Part shown: in pieces, positions 23,870-35,187 of the stretch
Layout: each line of letters starts with the position of its first letter
Numbering within the stretch: position 1 is the stretch's first letter
NCBI GenBank assembly: GCA_037974335.1
Contig: CM075729.1
Span: 104,766,799 to 104,830,798 of the forward strand
Reading direction: 5' to 3'
Source of the DNA: Prionace glauca
Taxonomy: Eukaryota; Chordata; Chondrichthyes; Carcharhiniformes; Carcharhinidae
DNA length: 64,000 nucleotides
Program-made: the position numbers and the translations under genes
Notes under the pieces: generated by a model
Databases searched by the model: none
Seen by the model: only the letters and a program-made list of their open reading frames with translations
What the model was told of the DNA's origin: nothing

Positions 23870-24716
23870 AAAAAGGAAACAGGATTTTGAGGAGAGAGCA
23901 GAACAGTGGGATTCAGGACTATGGGGAGAGATAGGGTAATAGGATTAGTTTAGGATTTATACAAAGCTATAGGAAAATGGGGATGGGTGGCACGGTAGCA
24001 CAGTGGTTAGCACTGCTGCTTCACAGCTCCAGGGACCTGGGTTCGATTCCCGGCTCGGGTCACTGTCGGTGTGGAGTTTGTGTATTTTCCTCATGTCTGC
24101 GTGTGTTTGCTCTGGTTTCCTCCCACAGTCCAAAGATGTGCGGGTTAGGTTGATTGGCCATGGAAAGAAATCGTCCCTTAGTGTCCAGGGACGTGTAGGT
24201 TAGAGGGATTAGTGGGTATAACATGTAGGGATATGGGGGTAGGGCCTGGGTGGGATTGTGTTCGGTGCAGACTCGAAGGGCCTCTTTCTGCACTGTAGGG
24301 TTCTATGATTCTAAATTACGTTGGAGCTGATGCTGAGCAGTGTGAAAAGACTGCCTGAAAATAGGTTTTGTTTATGAATGAGAAAGGATTGTGGGCAGAG
24401 TTTGGGGCACTGGGATTAGTTTGAGATTAAAAGCGCACTATAGGGAGCATGCAGAGTGGTGTAATTAGATTGGGATTGACACAGGCATATAGGGGGAGTG
24501 GGGCAGTGGGATTAGTTTGGGATATGTGGGAGAATGGAGGGGTGTGATTAGTTTGGGATTGATACAGGGTATGGGCAGAAAGAATAGGGCAATGTGATTA
24601 GATTGGGATTAATACAAGGGTATGGAGGAGTGAGGCAGTGTGATTTGATTGGGATCAGTATAGAGGTATGGGGAGAGAGTGGGACAATGGGATTAGATTG
24701 GGATGCTCACAGGTAT
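23870..24716 (+). repeat. Minisatellite, left part
   Basis: Tandem degenerate units of roughly 45-60 bp built on gggattagtttgggattgatacagggtatggggagagagtggggcagt-like sequence (consensus approximate). Interrupted by a SINE at 23988-24318. The array continues at 26985 after a nested insertion. Confidence 0.8.
23988..24318 (+). mobile_element. tRNA-derived SINE (HE1-like), well preserved
   Basis: The best copy here. Box A (tagcacagtggttagc, from 23996) and box B (ggttcgattcc, 24040-24050) match a tRNA-type internal RNA polymerase III promoter. The body carries tttcctcccacagtccaaagatgtgcgggttaggttgattggcc in sequence, and the 3' end gggcctctttctgcactgtaggg and tctatgattct. Inserted into the minisatellite. 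Confidence 0.88.
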
Positions 24717-25852
24717 GGTGTGACAAGACTGTGGCTTTAAGAAATCTATTTGAGCCACATTCTTGTACAGGATTTGTTAAAGCCGTTTTTTCATGCATTT
24801 GGCGCTATCTTGTCTACCGGCATGCTGTATTGTTGTTGCAGCAGCCTAATTTTTGCTAATGCCTAGAATTTTGGATTATTGTTAATGGCTAGAATTTTGG
24901 TTTTAATCTGAACTAATGCTGTTCTGTTGTTTTCCCCTGGGATTTTGCAGAGTGGGGCTTCATTGGGATGATTGACGGGTATGGTCATGTAACACAAAAT
25001 AGTCATGCTTAGGAGCAAATTGAGCTGAGAGAGAGAAATCTCTCTCTTTACACCTCTCTGAAGTTGGAAACTGAAATCTGCCAGGTGATAGAATTGTTAC
25101 AATGCAGAAGGAGGCCATCTGGCCCATTGAATTTGTACCAACAACAATCCTACCCAGACCCTATCCTCATAACCCCATGTATTTACCCTGCGACACTAAG
25201 TAGCAACTTAGCATGGCCAATTAATCTACCCCGCACATCTTAGGACTGTGGGAGGAAACTGGACCACCCGGAGGAAACCCACACAGATATGGGGAGAACG
25301 TGCAAACTCCACACAGTCAGTCAAATGAGGCCAGATTCAAACCCAGCTCCCTGGTGCTATGAAGCAGCAGTGCTAACCACTGTGCCACCCATTTGCCTCT
25401 TTTTTTGGAGATTCTGCTGTATGAGTCTTGCTGCCAGAAGCTGGTAGAAGAAATCAGTGGCTTTCTATCTCTCTCTATCTCTCCAGAAGCTTTCTAAAAG
25501 TTCCAAGATTGGGAAGCCTCAAAGATTTGATCCAATAGTCAAAGGACCAATTCACAGCAGGTGTTAAAAAACTGTATATCCAGCCTCATGTGAGCAAACT
25601 TGTTTAGTGCTAACTTTGTCTGAAGAAGGGATTGCCTATGTGTCTATAGGGATTGTCTGTGGGATTGTTTTACACTGGATCAAAGATAGCTCGCTTTTAA
25701 GAAAGATACTGTATCATGTTTAAGGTTTGTAATTGGTAAAAGTTTGCTAATTCTTTTTGTTATATCTTGTGTTCTTAAATAAAGTTATTTGATAAAACTT
25801 TCCTTGGGGTCACTTAAATTGTACCGGGGTTGAAACACCTTGAGAGTGATTC
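24717..25852 (+). repeat. Repeat R1 (LTR-like), copy 2, left part
   Basis: Starts tgtgacaagactgtggctttaagaaat within the minisatellite and carries the R1 blocks (attctgctgtatg, tccaatagtcaaaggaccaa, tgtaattggtaaaagtttgct, AATAAA, tttgataaaactttcc). Interrupted by a SINE (25083-25392) and, at 25852, by a GC-rich element; R1 resumes at 26889. Possibly a solo LTR. Confidence 0.65.
25083..25392 (-). mobile_element. tRNA-derived SINE (HE1-like)
   Basis: Minus strand, 3' end tagaattgttacaatgcagaaggaggccatctggccca and head ggtggcacagtggttagcactgctgc at 25392. Box B is decayed. Inserted into R1, so younger than R1. Confidence 0.85.
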
Positions 25853-26888
25853 TCCCAAAGAAGTTCTAGGTGCTGAATTTGTGGGAAATCTGGTGTACAG
25901 CACGATTGTTTTTTCAGTGGGATTCAGACCTGAATCTCCCACACTCTGTGTAATGCAGAGATCACAATCGTGAATCTCATTAACAGCCCAGGGTGGGGTA
26001 GGGCCTATTCATACCAGAGGCTGGCAGTTCCAGGCCTCTGTGCACGCGCAGCGGCCCCAAACTGTCAGCCTGTACTTTGCTGGCAGGTTTGATCGCCGGC
26101 CAGCTCCGCAACCCCCACAATGCTGCCCTCCACAGCCCACTCGCGGCCCCCATGACCATTCCCAGGCCAGCCCCAACACCCCCCCGACACCCCAGAGCAC
26201 TCCAATCTCCAGCACCACCCAACTCTACCAGTGATGATCCCCCCCCACCCCATCCACATGAGACAGACCCCTGGCAGACCACCACCCCCCCCCCCCAGTC
26301 CACCCGGATTGCTGGCTTCCCTCCAGCCCAACTGATCCTGTCTGGAGTGGCAGCAGGACTCTCATCCCACCGATGGCCCCTAGGCCCCACTTCCCCTTGG
26401 CACAGATCCATGCCCAGTGAGCAATGCCAAGGTGCCCCCTGGGCATGGGCACTTTGTCCCTTCAGCAGTGGCAGGGGGCACAGGCTGGCAGTGCCAGGGC
26501 GTCCAAGCTCAGAGAGGACCACCTTCTCACCACCCAACCCCAGGGGGCCCCGATTACCCCCTTAACTCCAGAATGGTCTCCCCCAGTTCCCTGAAAGTGT
26601 GGAGATGCTCTAAACCCCGCCGGAGTGAAATTGCATTGGTGGCGTGGGAGATGCGATCAGGCCTGGAGAATTCAGACCCGGGCCTGATATTTTAATGTTA
26701 TTTAAATGTAATTAAGATTAAGATTACTTACCTGCTGGTCCTGCAGGTTTCCAGAGTGGCCCCGACTACACCGGACATCCAGAACTGGGGAATGCACACA
26801 CGTCGGGAACATCATGCGTGAATTGGCACACGCATAATTCTCCCAGCTCGATGCGCTGAAAAATTAGGGCGTCGGGATGGGAAAATCG
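25853..26888. mobile_element. GC-rich element with imperfect inverted ends, nested in R1
   Basis: A 1.04-kb GC-rich block cleanly inserted within R1. Its left end (gagtgattctccca) resembles the reverse complement of its right end (gagcgattttccca). R1 sequence is continuous across it (gaaacacctt ... cttatgctcacc). Long frames in several directions reflect base composition and C/G runs, not a recognisable protein. It is probably a non-autonomous DNA transposon; the superfamily is unknown. Confidence 0.55.
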
Positions 26889-26984
26889 CTCCCACTTATG
26901 CTCACCAATATGAAAATCAAATGTAAAACATAGGACCTAACCTAATCTCACAATACACCTTGGTGTTTCTGGCCTGGGATTTAA
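26889..26984 (+). repeat. Repeat R1, copy 2, right end
   Basis: Completes R1 after the GC-rich insertion: ttatgctcacc, aaatgtaaaacatagg, and acaccttggtgtttctggcctgggatt, matching 32275-32368. Minisatellite units resume directly after it. Confidence 0.65.
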
Positions 26985-27690
26985 TAAATGAGAGATTGGG
27001 ATGGTGCAATTACATTGGGATTGACACAGAGGCATGGGGAAAGTGGGGGGTGGTGTGATTAGTTTGTGCATGGAGAGAGGGTGGGCAGAGGGATCAGATT
27101 GGGATTGACACAGGAATATGACGAGAGAGTATGGCAGTGGGATTAGTTTGGGATTGACATAGGATTATGGGGAAAGAGTGGGCAGTATGGTTAGATTGGG
27201 ATTAATACAGGGTAATAGGGAGTGGGGCAGTGGGATTAGTTTGGGATTGACATAGGATTATGGGGAAAGAGTGGGGCAGTATGGTTAGATTGGGATTAAT
27301 ACAGGGTAATAGGGAGTGGGGCAGTGGGGTTAGATTGGGATTGATACAGGGCAAGAGAGTGAGGCAGTGGCTCTCTCAGCCTCACAATCACTAACACTGC
27401 TCTTTTAAATTGATTTGCAGTTCAAAAGATTCTCTGACCTCTGAAGAAAGAGCCTGAACTGGTTGTGAGCCAGTGGACTCAGATTGTGATTGATACAGGG
27501 CTATGGGGAGAGAATGGGGTCAGTGGGGTTTGTTTGGAATTGACAGGGGAATAGGAAGTGGGGCAATGCGATTAGTTAGGGATTGATACAGGGATATGGG
27601 GAGAGAATGGGGTGGTGTGGTTAGTTTGAAATTGGTACAGGGCAATGGGGATATAATGAGATTAGTTAGGGATTGATACATTGGGAAAGC
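26985..27690 (+). repeat. Minisatellite, right part, with a 93-bp higher-order repeat
   Basis: Same units as 23870-24716. Positions 27138-27230 and 27231-27324 are almost identical 93/94-bp blocks, each made of two variant units, a sign of recent unequal exchange or slippage. A non-array stretch occurs near 27375-27480. Confidence 0.8.
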
Positions 27691-28009
27691 AGGTAAAATC
27701 TCTGTTTTAAGCTTAAGTAGGAGGAGATGGGAATGAATTAATGCTGCTGTGGATGGGTGGAGGGGAATGGGTGCATTGACGGGAGATGGGAAAATGGATG
27801 GTGTGCCACTGGGACAAGAAGCTGAGTTTTGGTAAAGATTATCTGGTACAAGGAGGTGGAGAAATAGCACTGAGTATTTGGGAAAGTGAGGACAGAGATT
27901 TGGAAGTAGGGGACAGAAAGGCGGGGTGGGGTGGGGACAAAGATTGGGAAAGACTGATGTGCTGGTGACTCTAACTTCACTTTTCTATTTCCCTTATTGA
28001 CCTTATACC
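27691..28009. other. Unassigned intronic region
   Basis: Purine-rich sequence with no recognisable element; it may be decayed minisatellite at its start. Confidence 0.4.
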
Positions 28010-28396
28010 ATTATGGTGACGTAGTAATAATGTAGTTGGACGAGTAATCCAGAGGCCCAGGCTAAGACTCGAAGGACATGGGTTCAAATCCCCCCCAGAA
28101 CAACTGGGGGAATTTGAAATCTGTTTGCAATTCCAGATTTATTAACTCTCTCAGTAACGGTGACCATGAAACTGTTATCGATTGTCGTAAAAACCCGTCT
28201 AGTTCACCAATGATTTTTACTTAAGAAAATCTACCATTCTTACCCAGTCTGGCCTACATGTGACTCCAAACCCATTGCCATGTGGTTGACTTTTCACTAT
28301 CCTCTGAAATGGCCGAATAAGGTCAGTTCAAGAGCAACTTGGGATGGGCAACAAATGCTGCCCTTGTCATGCCACCCATACCCATGGAAGAATAAA
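28010..28396 (+). mobile_element. Second type of tRNA-derived SINE
   Basis: Different from the HE1-like copies. The head has gtagttggacgagtaatccagagg (box A region) and box B ggttcaaatcc (28081-28091). The body carries ggtgaccatgaaactgttatcgattgtcgtaaaaaccc and tctggcctacatgtgactccaaaccc in sequence, and it ends in a short aataaagg tail. I recognise this as a common cartilaginous-fish type but cannot name the family with certainty. Confidence 0.7.
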
Positions 28397-28399
28397 GGA

Positions 28400-28600
28400 A
28401 AAATTATCTAACTTAGCATTGAAGATATTCAGTAACCCAGCCCACACTATTGTTTGTGGAAAAGGATTCCAAAGGAAAGAGGCAACTTCTTGCAAGCTGT
28501 GCCCAGCATACCTTCCAATTCTATCTTTTACTCTTGTTATATGCTTCTAAAACTTCATTCTCTTTTAAACTCTCTAACAATGCTTTAATGCAATTTCTTA
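28400..28600 (-). mobile_element. CR1-like fragment, possibly split by the L2 element
   Basis: The part with tgtggaaaaggattccaaaggaaagaggcaacttctt resembles the CR1 WNSLP region on the minus strand. A continuation may lie at 31356-31480. The boundary with the L2 copy is uncertain. Confidence 0.4.
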
Positions 28601-31355
28601 TAGATTTGGCAATCCCTTGGATCCTGGAGACACGCGACCTGACTGACCTGGAATTGACCCAGAGCAGCTACCCATGTGTGAGCAGCAGCCAGCACTGTAG
28701 TTCGAGAGCTCGGATTCCTCCAGAGTGATTTCCAGAGATCACAAAGCCCGAGAAGCCTGGACCTACACTCGGAGGACTCCTTGAGCCCAGGAAAACACCA
28801 CGGGAGCCGGATCTACACTCAGCTGGTCCCCAATGACCAGACCTGCATCCCTGAGGCTGGAGCCCTCTCTCCCTCCCATCCCCCAACGCCTGAGTCGGAG
28901 AGCTCCCCAGACCTAGAATACCTGACACTAAAATGCTGCCCCTGCTACCTTCTGCAGGAGTTCACTTCCGTTATCCTGATGGCAGTTTCCATCCCACCCC
29001 ATTGGGATGTGAAGATCGCGCTGGATGAAATATACACCAGTATCAATAGCCTTGAGAGAAACATCCCGAGGACTTCAGTCAGGACAAGCTCAGGAATTTA
29101 CTACCAAATTACCACCATGTCTCCTGCTCCACCAAACATCCTAAACCACTGCTACATAAATATCAAACATGCTTACTGCTCTATCGCCTGTTCACACTTT
29201 GGCAAATCAGACCACAAGGCTGTGCTCCTGCTCCCAGCTTACAAACAAAAGCTGAAACGGGAGAATCCATCAAAGAGAGTCGTGCAATGTTGGTCAGAGA
29301 ATCGGGTGATCTCCTACGGGATTGCTTGGACTCAGTTGACTGGTCAGTATTTAAAAACTCTGCGACCAGCCTGAACAAGTACACCACTACAGTGACTGAC
29401 TTCATTAGTAAGTGTGTAGAAGTCTGTGTGCCAAAGAAACAAATCCGTGTGTTTCCCAACTGGAAACCATGGATAAACAGGGATATCCACTGCTTGCTGA
29501 AATCCAGATCCGAGGCGTTCAGGTCAGACAACACTGACCTGTATAAAAAAATCAGATATGATCTAAGGAGATCCATCAAAGATGCCAAAAGACAATCCCG
29601 GATTAAGCTAGAGTCCCAGGCTAGCCACACTGATCCCCAACTGATCCCGACTATGACAAGGTCTGAAAGAACTGACAGGCTACAAGATGAAGGCATGTAA
29701 AATCGCTGGCTCCAACGCACTCCTCCCTGATGAGCTGAATGCATTCGACACCCATGTTGAGCACACGAGGTCAGTGAGAGCATGCCGTCCACCCTGGATG
29801 AACCTGTATCTGCAGTCCCCACTGCAGGTGTCAGAGCAGCTTTCTCGAAGGTCAACTCACAGAAAGCAACTGGCCCGGATGGGGTATCCGGACATACACT
29901 CAGATCCTGCGCGGATCAGCTGGAGAGGGTACTCACAGACACCTTCAACCTCTCTTTACAACAATCTGAGGTCCCTATCTGCTTCGAGAAGATGACCATC
30001 ATCCCGGTAACTAAGAAAAACCAAGCAGTGTGCCTTAATGACCATCCGCCGGTGGCTCTGATATCCATCATTATGAAGTGCTTCGAAAGCTTAGTCACGG
30101 CATGAATCAATTCCAGCCTCCCAGACTATCTGGATTCACTTTGGTTTGCCTATTGCCGCAACAGGTCCACAGCAGATGCCATTTCCCTGGCCCTGCAGTT
30201 AACCCTGGAATACCTAGATAACAAGGACACCTATATATCAGGCTCCTATTTATTGACTACAGCTCAGCCTTCAACACTATTATTCTCACAAAACTCATCT
30301 CCAAACTCCGTGCCCTGGGCCTCAGCTCCTCCCTATGTAACTGGATCCTGAATTTCCTAACTTATAGACAGTAAGGGTAATCAGTGAGGATAGGCAACAA
30401 CACCTCCTCCAAGATCATCCTCAATACTGGTGCCCCACAAGGTTGTGTTCTCAGCCCCTTACTATACCTCTTATACACCTATGACTGTGTGGCCAAATTC
30501 CCCTCCAACTCGACTATCAAGTTTGCCGACAGCATCACTATAGTGCGTCGATCTCAAACAATGACAGGAGAGAGTACAGGAATGAGATAGAGAATCTGGT
30601 GAACTGGTGCAGCAACAATAATCTCTCCCTCAATGTCAACAAAAAGGAGATTGTAATCGATTTCAGGAAGCGTAAAGGAGAACATGTCCCTGTCTACATC
30701 AACGGGGATGAAGGAGAAAGGGTTGAGAGCTTCAGGTGTCCAGATCACCAATAACCTGTCCTGGTCTCCCTGTACCAACACTATAGTTAATAAAGCCCAC
30801 CAACACTTCTACTTTCTCAGAAGACTCAGGAAATTTGACATATCAGCTACGATTCTCACTAACCTTTACAGATGCATCATAGAAAGCATTCTTTCTGGCT
30901 GCATCACAGCGTGGTATGGGTCCTGCTCTGCCCAAAACCACAAAAAACTACAAAAGGTTGTGAATGTAGCCCAATCCATCACGCAAACCAGCCTCCCATC
31001 CATCGACTCTGTCTACACTTCCCGCTGCCTTGACAAAGCAGCCAGAGTAATTAAGGACCTCACGCACCCTGGACATTCTCTATTCCATGTTCTTCTTTCA
31101 GAAAAAAGATATAAAAGTCTGAGGTCACGTACCAGCCGACTCAAGAACAGCTTCTTCCCTGCTGCTGTCAGACATTTGACTGGACTTATCTTGCATTAAG
31201 TTGATCTTTCTCTACACCCTAGCTATGACTGTAACACTACATTCTGCATTCTCTCGTTTCCTTCTCTATGAGTGACATGTTTTGTCTGTATAGCACGCAA
31301 GAAACAATACATTTTCCCTATGTTAATACATGTGACAATAATAAATCAAAAATAA
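28600..31355 (+). mobile_element. L2-clade LINE
   Basis: A decayed L2 LINE. Endonuclease end: NHCYINIKHAY..CSHFGKSDHKAVLLLPAYKQKLKRE (29130-29270). The linker has CVEVCVPKKQIRVFPNWKPWINRDIHCLLKSRSEAF (29287-29700). RT: KATGPDGVSGHTLRSCADQL, then GAPQGCVLSPLLY and KFADSITI, where FADD has become FADS. The C-terminal part is open at 30684-31199. The 3' end has tgtgacaataataaatcaaa, the L2 tail. Several frame changes are present and the RT active site is lost. Confidence 0.88.
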
Positions 31356-31480
31356 ATTCCTGCTCATCTCTATCTTAAATGGGAGAAATCCTTTTTTTCT
31401 CTAGTTCTACGTACTTCTGTAAAGGGAACATCCTCTCAGCATCTATCCTTTGTTATGAATGCTCAGCTTTATGACATTCT
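31356..31480 (-). mobile_element. CR1 LINE fragment
   Basis: cctgctcatctctatcttaaatggg ... ctctagttctacg ... gggaacatcctctcagcatctatcc is CR1 C-terminal sequence on the minus strand. It directly follows the L2 tail, as if L2 had inserted into this CR1. Confidence 0.6.
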
Positions 31481-31589
31481 CTGTTTTACTTTGGGTTAAA
31501 GGTTCTTTTCAAAACATAACCACTTTTTAATCATCTCAGCTCAGACATGCCATGTCACGTCATTCAGTTACCAAAGAGAAACTCAACCA

Positions 31590-32370
31590 AACTCCACGTG
31601 ATGATACTGAGCCTTTAAGAAATATATTTTAATCATGCTTCTCTGCAGTTATTTTCATGCACACCTGGCAGCTGTTTTAATATCATGCTGACTGTACCGG
31701 TATCTTTTATTGTTGCAACGGGCCTTTCTAATTTGGCCTAATGCAGTGTCCTGGAGTCAGCTGGTACCTTAGAACAGTTTTTTTACCCCCACAGAGAAAA
31801 TTCAAAGTTTAGTTTCAGTTCGTTAGACTACAAACTGGAAATGGTATTTTTGTCTTTCTCTTAGAGTAAAAATTCTGCTGTTGGTGGTTTCTTAGCTGGA
31901 AGCTAGAGGTAAGTAGTAAGCTCTATCCCTACCTCAAAGTGTGCTGGGAGCTCCCAAACTGGGAATGTCAGAGTTTCAATTCTTTATCCAAAGGACTAAG
32001 TCACAGCAGATGTTGCAAAGCTGCAAAATCCACCATCAAGAGAGCATACTTGCTTTCTGTGCTAAAGCCTAGAACTTATGTTTGTAGGGATGTTTGATTG
32101 GAACAGGATATTTCGCTGCTAAGATTTATACAATATCATAGTTTTTCTTCTTGTATGTAATTGGTAAAAGTTATTGCTAATTCTCTTAAGTGATAACTGT
32201 ATTCTTCAATAAACTTTATTTGACAAAAGCTCCTTAGTGGGTCACTTGAGTCATACCTGGAGTGAAGCATCTTGTGCTTATCCTAGCCAAATTCAAAGTG
32301 CAAAATTTACAGTCTAGGCTGACTTCATAAAACACCTTGGAGTTTCTGACTTGGATTACAATAATACTGA
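31590..32370 (+). repeat. Repeat R1 (LTR-like), copy 3
   Basis: The cleanest R1 copy without internal insertions. Begins gatgatactgagcctttaagaaat, carries attctgctgttggtggtttcttagctgg, ccaaaggactaagtcacagc, tgtaattggtaaaagttattgct, an AATAAA signal near 32209, and ends ttggattaca. A TG...CA outline with polyadenylation signal fits a solo LTR of a retrovirus-like element; this is an inference. Confidence 0.65.
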
Positions 32371-32584
32371 AATGGTGTAAAACAGTATCTCACAGGAACA
32401 ATAACAGCTGTTGTTTGAAATGCAGAAATAAATAAGTCATTGCTGTGACAGCTGGGGAGTTTTTTTTAATTTAATAGCCAAGCAGGATACCTGTGACAGT
32501 TCAGTTTAAAAGAGAGAAAAGAAATATGATCCATGATGATTTAAGGAACAGAAATTCATTAACGAGTGCTTTGCTTGTGCTCAT
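32371..32584. other. Unassigned intronic stretch
   Basis: No feature recognised. Confidence 0.35.
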
Positions 32585-33135
32585 CATAGAACATAGAAAA
32601 AACTACAGCACAAACAGGCCCTTCGGCCCACAAGTTGCAGTGAACATCTCTACCTACTGAGTCCCATGTACTCATCCAGAAGTCTCTTAAAAGACCCTAT
32701 TGAATCCACCTCCACCACCACTGCCAGCAGTCAATTCAACACACCCACCACTCTCTGAGTGAAAAACTTACCCCTGATATCTCCTCTGTACCTACTCCCC
32801 AGCACTCTAAACCTGTGTCCTCTTGTGGCAGCCATTTCAGCCCTGGGAAAAAGCCTCTGAGAATCCACTTGATCAATACCTCTCAACATCTTAAATGCCT
32901 CTATCAGGTCACCTCTCATCCTTCTTCTCTCCAAGGAGAAAAGACCGAGCTCTCTCAACCTATCCTCATAAGGCACGCTCCCCAATCCAGGCACCATCCT
33001 TGTAAATCTCCTCTGCCCCTATTCAATGGCTTCCACATCCTTCCTGTAATGAGGTGACCAGAACTGCACACAGTACTCCCAAGTGGGGTCTGACCAGGGT
33101 CTTATACAGCTGCAGCATTATCTTAATCATGTCCA
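32585..33135 (-). mobile_element. CR1 LINE family B 3' fragment
   Basis: 3' end agaaaaaactacagcacaaacaggcccttcggccca and ORF2 C-terminus (MVPGLGSVPYEDRLRELGLFSLERRRMRGDLIEAFKMLRGIDQVDSQRLFPRAEM in frame at 32731-32997). 5'-truncated at about 33135. Confidence 0.85.
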
Positions 33136-33377
33136 GGAAAACTTGGGCTGGGCAGAATGATTATCAAAGAACATCAGAGGTTTTGCCTTGATGTAACATA
33201 TAGAAGGGAACCTGCTGGTGATCTGGAAGTAACTGTGGAATTGTTTCTGTAATGCTACATATCAGCTGGAAGCATGACATTGTGTGAAAGCATTTTGTAA
33301 GACATATTTTGGTTGTGTTGGTTAGTGAATGCAAAACTTACCTTTTCCTTTAGTTTGGACAACATATTAACATTGAT
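33136..33377. other. Unassigned intronic stretch
   Basis: No repeat or exon recognised. Confidence 0.35.
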
Positions 33378-33746
33378 AAAATCATAGAAGAATCATAGAA
33401 TCTCTACAGTGCAGAAGAGGCCATTCAGCCCATTAAGTCTACACTGACTCTCTGCCAGAGTATGTTACCCAGGCCCTCTCCTCTGCCCTATCCCTGTAAC
33501 CCGGCATATTTACAATGGCTAATCCAGCTAACATACATATCTTTGGACACCAAGGGGCAATTTAGCATGACCAATCCACCTAACTTGCACAATTTTGGAT
33601 TGTGGGAGGAAACTGGAGCACCTGGAGGAAATCCATGTAGGTATGGAGAGAATGTGCAAACTCCCAAAGACGGTTACCCGAGGCTGGAATTGAACCCAGG
33701 TCCCTGGAGCTGTGAGGCAGCAGTGCTAACCACTGTGCCACCCCAA
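33378..33746 (-). mobile_element. tRNA-derived SINE (HE1-like)
   Basis: Nearly full length, minus strand: 3' end atagaatctctacagtgcagaagaggccattcagccca, body ggattgtgggaggaaactggagcacc, box B gggttcaattcc and head gtggcacagtggttagcactg at 33743. A small internal duplication lies around 33520-33590 (two copies of the agc-atggccaatcca segment). Confidence 0.85.
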
Positions 33747-33749
33747 AGA

Positions 33750-34197
33750 AGGTTGACTGTTTAACAGGAAGCAGACAGTAGGCGTAAACAGGTCTTTCTC
33801 AGATTGGCAGGATGTAACCAGTGACTAACCACAAGGATCAGTGCTGGGACCTTAACTGTCTACAATTTATATAATGACTTGGATGAAGGGACTGAAGGGT
33901 TGGTTGCTAGGCTTGCTTATGTGACAAAGATAGTAGGAACTACATTGTAAAGAGGACATGAGGAGGCTACAAAAAGACTTAGATAGGTTAATTGTATGGG
34001 CAGAGACCTGGCAAACGAAGTATCATGTGGGAAAATGTGGAATTGTCAATTCTGGCAAGAATAAAAAAGCAAACTATTTAAATGATGAAAGATTGCCAAA
34101 CCCTGAGTTGCAAAGGGATCGGGGTGTCCTCGTGCATGAATCACAAAAGGCTCATACACAGGTACAACAAGTAGTTAGGAAAGCTAATAGAATGTTG
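33750..34197 (+). mobile_element. CR1 LINE fragment, reverse transcriptase part
   Basis: Plus strand. MRRLQKDLDRLIVWAETWQTKYHVGKCGIVNSGKN and ELQRDRGVLVHESQKAHTQVQQVVRKANRML (33958-34200), preceded by a decayed GVPQ/FADD region near 33830-33930. Stops abruptly where an R1-type start occurs. Confidence 0.78.
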
Positions 34198-34367
34198 TGA
34201 TGATACTGTGTCTTTAAGAAATGTCTTTGAGCCATGTTCTTATACAGGATCTGTTGTAAATGAATGACTGCTTAGTTTTAAACAATGACCCCAGTTCTAG
34301 ATTCTCCCACAAAACTAGTGTTTTGTGATAGTAAGGAAATGTGATTTTTTTTCCCTCAAAATTGTGG
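34198..34367 (+). repeat. R1-type 5' end
   Basis: tgatgatactgtgtctttaagaaatgtctttgagcc matches the starts of R1 copies 2 and 3 for about 60 bases, then diverges. Confidence 0.5.
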
Positions 34368-34675
34368 AGCACTGTGCAACAGGTTGTGGAGATGGTGTGT
34401 GTGTGTGTGTATGTGTGTGTGTGTGTGTGTGAGAGAGAGACTAATTCAATTGAACTGAAGACATCAGAAAGCTAAAATCATCAAAAGATTTGGTGTAAAA
34501 CAGGCATTTTGAAATGAAGATTAGCAAAGCTAAGATGGAGATCTGCACGAGATAAAGTTTGTTCATGATTACTTGTTGAATTTCAAAGGAAGGGTTAAAC
34601 TGGCAAAGATCACAAATTAATAAAGCAATGTTAAGTTTATTTCAACTGAAATCAGTGGCTATAAGGACAAAAATT
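34368..34675 (+). repeat. Inverted repeat arm, left, with GT microsatellite
   Basis: About 305 bp whose reverse complement recurs at 37723-38091 with only a few substitutions apart from microsatellite length. Contains (GT)n at about 34394-34431 with one interruption, followed by gagagagaga. No reading frame. The loop between the arms is about 3 kb. Confidence 0.9.
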
Positions 34676-35187
34676 TTTAGTTCTAGGAAAGGTAGCTTCC
34701 AAAGAAAGTTAAAACAAATGGGTTTAAAGATGAAAGAGAAAAAAACCATATTGAAGGAAAGATTGATAACCACGTTCGGAGGAGAGGCCATGGGTGGGAT
34801 TTTTCCTATCCTGCCCACCACAGGAATTGTAGTGAGTGGAAAACAGACCATACAAAGATGCGTTGACCTTGGGTGATATTTTCTGGCCTTTGGACGATGT
34901 GATTAGAAAATCCCACCCCATGCGATATTCTGAAGAAGGTGCTATGTCAAGGACAGATCTGTGAGTAAACAACTTCTAGTCACCCCTCAGAAGTGTTTCT
35001 TCCAGAAAGCTAGATTGTGTTACGTGCGTTGGATTTCTATTGTTGAGTGAGGGAGAAGAAACCCTGTGAAATATCTCCTCCCCAATAGCAATAGTGGGTG
35101 TTTGCTGGAGTTTTTAATTGATTAAGGACCTATAGGGACTGTTGCCTGAAAAAGAATCTGAGAGTCTAGCTAAGGAAATTTGGCATC
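34676..35187. other. Unassigned intronic region
   Basis: Contains an end-of-LTR-like stretch (gttacgtgcgttggatttctattgttgag) but no repeat copy within the window. No exon recognised. Confidence 0.35.

Noticed and set aside
23988-24060. Possible tRNA gene, because of good A and B boxes
   Set aside because: It is the tRNA-like head of a SINE: no acceptor stem pairing was seen and the SINE body follows.
25980-26565. Long GC-rich frames on both strands (up to 185 residues)
   Set aside because: They overlap in several frames and directions, are Pro/Gly/Trp-biased, and lie in a repeat-like GC-rich element. No domain is recognisable.
23870-27690. CRISPR-like repeat array
   Set aside because: Units are degenerate, directly adjacent without unique spacers, and the context is a vertebrate intron: a minisatellite.
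29181-29855. 224-residue minus-strand frame
   Set aside because: Antisense to the L2 coding region; hydrophobic low-information translation with no known domain.
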